Source: CAIVAT01 sp038212325
GTDB lineage: Bacteria > Bacteroidota > Bacteroidia > Bacteroidales > FEN-979
Direction: 5' to 3'
Assembly (NCBI GenBank): GCA_038212325.1
Contig: JBBQUQ010000080.1
Span: 1-15,550, forward strand
DNA length: 15,550 nucleotides
Within the stretch, counting starts at the first letter, position 1; each line of letters starts with the position of its first letter. Position numbers and translations under genes: made by a program. Positions 6,813 to 12,674 of the stretch are shown piece by piece. A model generated the notes under the pieces. That model did not search any database and was not told where the DNA came from. It worked only from the letters and a program-made list of their open reading frames with translations.

Positions 6813-8423
6813 TCACGTTCTCCCCATCATCCTTTCATTAAACGCCTTCTCCCCCGTTTTTTCAATGCCGGAAATGATCTGTCCCGTAACCGAAACAATG
6901 TACTCCTTTTGTTTTCTGAAGTGGATGAACATGGCAGCCAGGTTCACGGCTGGTTCAATGCCTTTTGGGTTGCGAAAAAGAACCGTAAAGAACATTTTCC
7001 AGTAGTAATATCCCGTTGCCTTCGAAAAGCCGGCCTTTTTACAAACCCTCAGGAAGGAGCGCATATAGACCAGCCATGTTTTAAAATCGGGCTTGTGCTT
7101 GTATGCCGTTTTCACGTGCAGTCCGGTGTATACAACCCGCTGGTAATAATTCGCAGGCTTGAAAATGGCTTCAATGATCCGGATATAGTTTTGCAGGATT
7201 TCGACCCGCGACGTAAGCGTCAGGAAGTTCAGCCCGCTCGTCGTCTGATCGATATCGGTATCCGTTACCGACCGCGAATGGTAGTGAAATAATCGGTTTT
7301 CCAGCTCCAGCCTGCGGGTAAGCTGGGTATTGGGCAAGGCATATAAAAGTCCGATCATCGCCATGCAAATGCCCGAATCCTGGATGGAGGTGATCATCTG
7401 GTCGGCAATTTGCGGCCGATCGCTGTCAAATCCAAGGATGTAACCGCCATTGCTCACCATCCCGTACGACATGATCTTCATCACGGCCTCTTCGATGGAT
7501 TTATCTACATTCTGATTTTTATTGTTCAGCGCAAGTGTTTCATTGTCGGGGGTTTCAATTCCCAGGAAAACGTACCTGAAATCGGCATCCTTCATGAGTT
7601 GCAGCAGTTCGTCATCGTCGGCCAGGTTCACCGAAGCCTCGGTTGTAAAGTAAAAGGGGTATTTCCGTGCTTTCGTCCACGCGATGATTTCACGCAAAAG
7701 TTCTTTGACTTTTTTCTTGTTGCCGATAAAGTTATCATCGACCATGTCGATATGGCCACGGTATCCCAGGTCATAGAGTGATTGCAACTCTTTGATAACC
7801 TGCTCATTGTTCTTAAATCGGGGAGTGCGGCCGTAAAGTTCAATCACATCGCAAAACTCACAGTTAAACGGGCATCCTCGGATAAATTGCAATCCGATCA
7901 TGATGTAATCTGCGAACCGGATCAGGTCGTAACGGGGAACCACAGCCTTCAGCATGTCGGCCCTGTCGGGGGAGATGTACTTTCCGCCTTTCGCCCCGTT
8001 TTTCAAATCAGCCAGGAACATGGGAATGGTAATTTCCCCCTCTCCAAGCACCAGGAAATCGGCCTCATGGTAAAGATCGGGCTGCGAGGTGGGATCGGGC
8101 CCGCCAACAACGACTACTGCTTCCAGCCGATGGGCGCGGGCGATGAGATCAAGCATGCTGTTTTGCTGCGGCAGCATGCCCCCGATGCATACAAGTTCAG
8201 CCCATTTCAGGTGCTCGTCGAGCAAAGGCTCAACATTCTCGTCGATCAGCCTGAACTGCCAGTGCTGTGGCAACAAAGCGGCAACGGTGAGCAGGCCAAG
8301 CGGAGCGGCAGGGTATTTTTTTCCGACCATTTCGCACACCTCCTGGTAATTCCAGAAACTGTATGCTGAAAATTTCGTCTGCACCAGCAGACACTTTGTA
8401 ACGCCATCGTGCAAATTCTTCAT
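6813..8423 (-). CDS. B12-binding-type radical SAM protein (DUF4070-like, HpnR/HpnP-like architecture)
   Basis: 536 residues, cytoplasmic. Residues about 10-150 resemble the N-terminal cobalamin-binding domain of class B radical SAM enzymes: PAAPLGLLTVAALLP, VVVVGGPDPT at 102-111, and DFLVLGEGE at 122-130. The radical SAM core starts with C184-PFN-C188-EF-C191, the CxxxCxxC that binds the [4Fe-4S] cluster and SAM. It continues through VDDNFIGNKKKV (228-239), FTTEASVNLADD (259-270) and FLGIETP (286-292). The C-terminal about 170 residues match the DUF4070-type extension of proteins related to hopanoid methylases. The fold suggests a methyl transfer or rearrangement on a lipid or other hydrophobic substrate, but the substrate cannot be read from the sequence and no hopanoid genes lie nearby. 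It is the promoter-proximal gene of the minus-strand cluster. The start at 8423 follows a -7 box by 26 bases. Confidence 0.87.
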   Translation of the reverse strand: MKNLHDGVTKCLLVQTKFSAYSFWNYQEVCEMVGKKYPAAPLGLLTVAALLPQHWQFRLIDENVEPLLDEHLKWAELVCIGGMLPQQNSMLDLIARAHRLEAVVVVGGPDPTSQPDLYHEADFLVLGEGEITIPMFLADLKNGAKGGKYISPDRADMLKAVVPRYDLIRFADYIMIGLQFIRGCPFNCEFCDVIELYGRTPRFKNNEQVIKELQSLYDLGYRGHIDMVDDNFIGNKKKVKELLREIIAWTKARKYPFYFTTEASVNLADDDELLQLMKDADFRYVFLGIETPDNETLALNNKNQNVDKSIEEAVMKIMSYGMVSNGGYILGFDSDRPQIADQMITSIQDSGICMAMIGLLYALPNTQLTRRLELENRLFHYHSRSVTDTDIDQTTSGLNFLTLTSRVEILQNYIRIIEAIFKPANYYQRVVYTGLHVKTAYKHKPDFKTWLVYMRSFLRVCKKAGFSKATGYYYWKMFFTVLFRNPKGIEPAVNLAAMFIHFRKQKEYIVSVTGQIISGIEKTGEKAFNERMMGRT

Positions 8424-8449
8424 GAAAACCCCCCACTGTCAAAAACGTG

Positions 8450-8457
8450 CAAAGATA
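8450..8457 (-). promoter_or_regulatory. Putative -7 promoter box (TATCTTTG) of the radical SAM-led cluster
   Basis: The minus strand reads TATCTTTG followed by CACG, a full match to TAnnTTTG, 26 bases before the ATG at 8423. The expected -33 position falls inside the heptamer array at 8469-8503. Confidence 0.5.
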
Positions 8458-8468
8458 GTTAAAAAATG

Positions 8469-8503
8469 GTGACAGGTGACAGGTGACAAGTGACGCGTGA
8501 CAT
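8469..8503. repeat. Five tandem heptamers (GTGACAG-type)
   Basis: Five back-to-back units read GTGACAG, GTGACAG, GTGACAA, GTGACGC and GTGACAT. GTGAC is invariant and the last two bases vary. The array lies between two divergently transcribed clusters, 11 bp upstream of the minus-strand -7 box. Such short heptameric repeats can be polymorphic in copy number. A regulatory role is inference only. Confidence 0.9.
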
Positions 8504-8514
8504 CCGGCTGAACC

Positions 8515-8542
8515 TTGTGGTGAGTTTTTTTTGGTATCTTGC
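8515..8542 (+). promoter_or_regulatory. Weak promoter-like sequence for the plus-strand cluster
   Basis: TTG at 8515-8517 is followed after 17 bases by TATCTTGC (8535-8542), one position away from the Bacteroidota TAnnTTTG box. The spacing is suitable and the ATG at 8564 lies 21 bases downstream. The -7 match is imperfect. Confidence 0.3.
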
Positions 8543-8563
8543 ATCAGATTTCCAGGAACACAA

Positions 8564-9278
8564 ATGATGATCTTCCGGGTAGGTTCGTGTTGCATGATTT
8601 TGCTGCTGATGTTTCCCTTGATGGCTGCTCCCGGCCCTGACAGGGCTAAACGTGTTGCTGTGAGCATAGGAAGCGTTTCCATTCTGAATAAGACCTATTT
8701 CAGGGGATCAATGACCTTTGCAGATGAAGAGGGTGGCGGGGTGACCGGATCAACGGCCAGTGTTGCCCGCTGTCATGTAAAACGCCTGGCAGCCGGAGAG
8801 TTGACCTACACAAATATTTCAGCCGATGTGATCCCGCTGGGCCATATTGAAAACCGGCGGGGAGTGAAAATCCCGGGGCTCTTTGGCATGAGCCTGCTGA
8901 AAAATGTCGAAATCGTGATCGATGTCAGCCTCAATGAACTGCAGGTATTCAAACTTGATAAAAACGGCAGCCGATCCGGCAATTCCGCACCGCCGGCGAA
9001 ATACGACATCATCCAGAAAACAGAGGTGTTCCACAATGTCATGTTCGTCAAAGCGATCATCGGTGGGAAAGTCCTCGATTTTTGCCTTGATACCGGGCCG
9101 AATCGAATGTGGTTAGCATTGATGCGAATAAAAAAGCAGCCTGGCTGCCATGTCGCAGAAATATGAATACCCCATCGACGGAATGCTCGGGTACGATTTT
9201 TTTGCAAAGGGCAGAATTTGTATTAATTTAGTGAAAAAAGAGATGGGTATTTGCTTAACAAAAGGGGTTAAAAAATGA
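8564..9278 (+). pseudogene. Retropepsin-like aspartyl protease, frameshifted and internally deleted
   Basis: The frame from ATG 8564 encodes a signal-like hydrophobic N-terminus (CCMILLLMFPLMA). It continues with a domain resembling Bacteroidota two-lobed retropepsin-like proteases (GLFGMSLLKNVEIVID, then LQVFKLDKNG) up to the catalytic LDTG ending at 9097, where it shifts and stops at 9166. In the next frame, from 9100, ESNVVSIDANKKAAW continues the motif, so DTG(A)ESNV would be restored by one extra G in the GGG run at 9095-9097. The family's typical C-terminus appears in the third frame from 9150 (MSQKYEYPIDGMLGYDFF to KGVKK) and stops at 9278. This stop overlaps the ATG of the next gene as ATGA, which supports it as the original end. 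About 50 residues expected between the two pieces seem to be missing, as does the first-lobe DTG. Loss of protease activity is inferred. Confidence 0.75.
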
Positions 9279-10000
9279 GAGCCTGGTGTGCATGGATACT
9301 GACGATGGTTTTGCTGGCAGCGGCTACGGTGGTGCATGCCCGGTTCGACCCGAAAAAAGTATGCCGGGTTGTCGATGGCCGCCTGACCCATGCCTATAAG
9401 TTTATCGTCGATGGTGAATGGATCACCGACCCGGCAAATAAAGTGACGAGGCCCGATGGCATGGGTCACCTGAATTCCTTCCTTGGCATCGGCGATTCCC
9501 TCTTTTTTAACCTGAAAGGATATCATGGCGCAAAAAGGGTGATCGTTTCCGGCAACTTCAATGCATGGAACAAGGAAGAACTGGCCATGATCAAAACCAT
9601 CGGAGGATGGCAGTTGCCCTATGTGCTTGCAGCCGGGAATTACGAATACAAGTTCCTGGTCGACGGGGAGTGGATCACCGACCCCGGAAACCCATTGACG
9701 GTGGGGGTGGGTAAAACCATCAACTCCTACCTCGCCGTGAAACCAAACTACTGGTTCAGGCTCGAACAGCCCTCCGATGCCGACAAGGCGATCGTCACAG
9801 GCAGTTTCAACAACTGGAGCGCACAAGATTACAGGATGGAGCTGCGCCAGGGCACCTGGTGGTTCCTCCTGTATCTTAATCCGCGAAAGTATACCCATAA
9901 GTTCGTTGTCGACAACAAATGGATCATTGACCCGGGCAACAGCCTGTGGGAAGACAATGGGTACGAAACAGGAAATTCGGTGCTCTGGATCGAGCCTTAA
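9275..10000 (+). CDS. Secreted CBM48/AMPK-beta-like glycogen-binding repeat protein without catalytic domain
   Basis: 241 residues. A signal peptide (1-22, WILTMVLLAAATVVHA) is followed by carbohydrate-binding-type beta-sandwich modules of the CBM48/E-set family. Module 2 spans about 75-155 with VIVSGNFNAW (89-98) and YKFLVDGEWITDPGNP (125-140). Module 3 spans about 158-240 with AIVTGSFNNW (172-181) and HKFVVDNKWIIDPGNS (208-223). Module 1 is short: its YKFIVDGEWITDPANK (41-56) is present, but the GxFNxW strand pair is absent. The conserved aromatic residues suggest binding of alpha-glucan, as in glycogen-branching enzyme and AMPK beta, but no glycosidase is attached and the ligand is unproven. 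The start at 9275 overlaps the end of the aspartyl protease pseudogene (ATGA), and the stop lies 20 bp before the serine protease gene, so it looks like part of an operon. Confidence 0.82.
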   Translation: MRAWCAWILTMVLLAAATVVHARFDPKKVCRVVDGRLTHAYKFIVDGEWITDPANKVTRPDGMGHLNSFLGIGDSLFFNLKGYHGAKRVIVSGNFNAWNKEELAMIKTIGGWQLPYVLAAGNYEYKFLVDGEWITDPGNPLTVGVGKTINSYLAVKPNYWFRLEQPSDADKAIVTGSFNNWSAQDYRMELRQGTWWFLLYLNPRKYTHKFVVDNKWIIDPGNSLWEDNGYETGNSVLWIEP

Positions 10001-10020
10001 ACATTTCAGACATAACAGCC

Positions 10021-10959
10021 ATGACCAAAAAGCACGAGTTTCAACCGGCATTTTCAAACCAAAAAGTTTTCGTTGAAACAGCCATCCGAAAGCACCAGGA
10101 GGAACTTTTCAAACTGGACTGCGTGAACGGCATCTCAACCGGTGTTATCATCACAAAGAAGAAGAAAGAGTATTGCGTTGAACTCCACCTTGATTCCGCA
10201 GAACATTCATCAAAAGTGCCGGCATTTTTAAAAATGCGGGATGAACATGACCAGGTGGTGCGGATCCGGATCCGTAAAATCATCAGCGGGAAAGCCGAAT
10301 CCCACGATGCAACAGTAGGCGGCAGGATCGCTAACCGGCATAACCTCTTCAACCAGGGAACGATTGGGTATTTTGTAAAATCAACATCATCGGGGGAGGT
10401 TTTCCTAATGTCATGTTATCATGTGCTCCGCGATGGTCATGACTGGAATATTTTTGTCCCGAATGGCAAAGAGGAGATCATTGATGTGGCATCGCCGGCG
10501 ATGGAGGTGATCGGTGATTTGTGCTTCGGTTTTCGCAACAACCGTTTTGACATCGGGCTTGCGAAACTGAAACCGGGAATTCAAATCCAAATTCCTCCTG
10601 AACTCAGGATGACGCAAAGTATTGATGTTACCCAGCAGGATGAGTATTCAGAAACCACGGTGTTTATCAGGGGAATAAACTCGGACGAACTTCGCCAGGC
10701 AATCGTTTACAATGACGACGTATCCAAGCGTATCACTTACTCCGATAACAGCAGCCAGGTTTTCGAAAAGCTCATGTCGATCACCCGGAAATCGGGCATG
10801 AATCTTACCAGCCCCACCAGCAAGGGAGATTCGGGCGCACTGGTATTCAATGCAAAAAAAGAGGCAATGGGAATCATTGTCGGCGGAGATGAGCAGTTTT
10901 CCTATGCCATGCATATGAGGGATATTGAACAAACGATCGAGGTAGAAATAGTTAAATAA
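10021..10959 (+). CDS. Trypsin-like serine protease without signal peptide
   Basis: 312 residues from ATG 10021. Codons upstream in the same frame overlap the previous gene and are unlikely to be used. The chymotrypsin-fold catalytic triad is readable: His134 in FLMSCYHVLRDG, Asp177 in NNRFDIGLAKL, and Ser271 in SKGDSGALVF, followed by the GIIVGG strand. There is no signal peptide or membrane segment, so it is probably cytoplasmic, unless it is exported by another route. About 90 N-terminal residues (VNGISTGVIITKKK, then VPAFLKMRDEHDQVVRIRI) form a separate leading region that resembles the N-terminal domain of Nal1-like trypsin-fold proteases; this is a weak impression. The stop is 8 bp before the next gene, so the two should be co-transcribed. 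Substrate unknown. Intact triad and GDSG suggest an active enzyme. Confidence 0.82.
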   Translation: MTKKHEFQPAFSNQKVFVETAIRKHQEELFKLDCVNGISTGVIITKKKKEYCVELHLDSAEHSSKVPAFLKMRDEHDQVVRIRIRKIISGKAESHDATVGGRIANRHNLFNQGTIGYFVKSTSSGEVFLMSCYHVLRDGHDWNIFVPNGKEEIIDVASPAMEVIGDLCFGFRNNRFDIGLAKLKPGIQIQIPPELRMTQSIDVTQQDEYSETTVFIRGINSDELRQAIVYNDDVSKRITYSDNSSQVFEKLMSITRKSGMNLTSPTSKGDSGALVFNAKKEAMGIIVGGDEQFSYAMHMRDIEQTIEVEIVK

Positions 10960-10967
10960 TCCGACCT

Positions 10968-12674
10968 ATGAAAACAAAACAGATCATTTTCATTTGCATC
11001 CTGCTCCTGGCTGCCTTGCCGGGATATAACCAGGTGTTTACGCGTCTCATTGAAATCAAGACAGGCAACAAACCACAGACAATGCCAGGCAACACAACAG
11101 AATACCGGCTTTTACTGATAAACATGACCGGCAGTTCTGTCTTCATCATCACTGGGGATGAAATCCTGCTGAAAGTTCAGGACACCCTCGAGATGAAATA
11201 CAATCCGAAGGATAAAAAACTGATCATGCCAAAGATTGGCAAGCCCTGCGCAACGTTGCAGGTGCAGTGGCGGTTTGAAAACAAGGCCGAAAAGTTCGAT
11301 CTCTGTCTCATTGATACGACTAAATCCGTAACCATTGATCAGCCTGCAGTTGAACCTGGTCGTGACTCCGGCATTAGTTTTCTTCCGCCTCCCGGGTTTG
11401 AAGATTGGATACTAAATTCCATGAAAATAAATCAACCCCCGGCAAATCCTACGATGGTTAAGTACCGCTTTATCTGCAATGTTAGCGGCGGAGAGATCCG
11501 GTACGAGGATTTATTTTCAGGGAATGCACGTCTTAAAAGGATCAGGCCGCGCATTGGAAAAGATGTTCAGGTTGTGATTGAAAATTACAACCCGTATACC
11601 GACAGCGTGGGCCTCTCCTACGACTTTATAAACAACAACCAGGAAGAGGGAGAGCGGTTTGCCAGCCTGATGAGTGGCTTCAAGCAAAATGGCCAGCCGG
11701 CGCAACCGGCAGAGAAGAGTATTGGTGCAGAAGGACAGGGGACAGGGCTGGATACCGAAGTTCTGGCAGCCTTTGCCCGGGATATGGAGTCATTCTACCT
11801 GGAGAAGCTGGCCCGGCCGTTCATCGACCCCATCGTGCTTGCCGCCTGCATTGATGAGATCAATATCAGGATCCGCACCAATTTTAAAATTAACGACAAT
11901 ACGCCCGAAGCCATCTCCGCGAAAATAGCCCCGTTGATCGCAACCTTCGGTTCCGGGGCGGTAGCAGACAATTACAACAAGATGCTGAATACCGGGCTGT
12001 ACTATTATCAGAAAATAATTTCCTATAAAACAACCACGTTGCTGCCTATCCAGGTGATCAATGCTGATGACATGGTGCTGAATTTTACAGTCTTTAAAAA
12101 CAACAGGAAAGTCGACTCAAGAACCTATACCTACTACAACCTGGGAGGGTTCAAGATGGATTTCAGTACCGGACTTTTCGGGACAACCCTGGTTGATTAC
12201 AACTATACCACAAAAGTGGTTCAATGCGTTGACACGGTATTTTACAAGAAGAATTTTGTCGCGACCGACAGCATCATGGGCCTGGATACCACCAACAAGA
12301 ACCAGATTATCCGCGACAACCTGGGCAACTACACGGTCGGGATTGGTCTGCTGGCGCACTTCTATTTCAGAACAAACCCCTGGGTAAATTTAGCCATCAA
12401 TACCGGGTTTATGATCGACAACACCATCGCCACGAAGTTCCTTTTCGGGGTCAGCCTGCTGCTGGGCCATGATACACGGTTTAACCTCAACGCAGGAGGA
12501 GTTATAGGGCAGGTAAAACGACTTGCCTCCGGGCTCTCAGAAGGCCAGTATTATACTGCAGATGCCGGCCAGGTTCAAACAATTCCATCGAAGGATGTCT
12601 GGAAATGCGGATGGTATGTCGGAATTTCCTATAATTTCAAAAGCGTCTCTCCTAAAAAGAAGAGTGCAGAATAA
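10968..12674 (+). CDS. Uncharacterised exported protein with probable C-terminal outer-membrane beta-barrel
   Basis: 568 residues; I do not recognise the family. A signal peptide spans residues 1-22 (IIFICILLLAALPGYNQ). Residues about 25-230 are beta-rich, including WRFENKAEKFDLCLID and VQVVIENYNPYTDSVGLSYDF. Residues about 240-262 are a Gln/Gly/Pro-rich linker, and about 263-352 are helical (EVLAAFARDMESFYLEKLARPF). From about 388 to 556 alternating hydrophobic strands with aromatic girdles (GIGLLAHFYFRTNPW, FLFGVSLLLGHDTRFNL, CGWYVGISYNF) look like an outer-membrane barrel or barrel-like sheet. The basic tail KKKSAE after the last strand is unusual for a BAM-inserted barrel. It follows the trypsin-like protease gene by 8 bp, so the pair probably forms a functional unit. 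Its stop abuts that of the convergent gene. Confidence 0.75.
   Translation: MKTKQIIFICILLLAALPGYNQVFTRLIEIKTGNKPQTMPGNTTEYRLLLINMTGSSVFIITGDEILLKVQDTLEMKYNPKDKKLIMPKIGKPCATLQVQWRFENKAEKFDLCLIDTTKSVTIDQPAVEPGRDSGISFLPPPGFEDWILNSMKINQPPANPTMVKYRFICNVSGGEIRYEDLFSGNARLKRIRPRIGKDVQVVIENYNPYTDSVGLSYDFINNNQEEGERFASLMSGFKQNGQPAQPAEKSIGAEGQGTGLDTEVLAAFARDMESFYLEKLARPFIDPIVLAACIDEINIRIRTNFKINDNTPEAISAKIAPLIATFGSGAVADNYNKMLNTGLYYYQKIISYKTTTLLPIQVINADDMVLNFTVFKNNRKVDSRTYTYYNLGGFKMDFSTGLFGTTLVDYNYTTKVVQCVDTVFYKKNFVATDSIMGLDTTNKNQIIRDNLGNYTVGIGLLAHFYFRTNPWVNLAINTGFMIDNTIATKFLFGVSLLLGHDTRFNLNAGGVIGQVKRLASGLSEGQYYTADAGQVQTIPSKDVWKCGWYVGISYNFKSVSPKKKSAE

Noticed and set aside
6342..7292. Long plus-strand open frame across the dehydrogenase and radical SAM genes
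   Set aside because: It is antisense to two genes with clear family motifs and shows no recognisable domain of its own.
8469..8503. Heptamer array as a CRISPR
   Set aside because: Units are 7 bp with no spacers and no cas genes nearby.
8531..8563. TTG start adding 11 residues before ATG 8564
   Set aside because: The TTG overlaps the promoter-like sequence, and the added residues precede the signal-peptide core. ATG 8564 gives a normal exported N-terminus.
9700..9725. GVGKT resembling a Walker A motif in the CBM48 protein
   Set aside because: It lies in the loop after a beta-sandwich strand, there is no nucleotide-binding fold, and the protein is exported.
9946..10020. Upstream in-frame start for the trypsin-like protease
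   Set aside because: It would overlap the CBM48 gene by 55 bases and add 25 residues without family character. ATG 10021 lies 20 bp after the previous stop.
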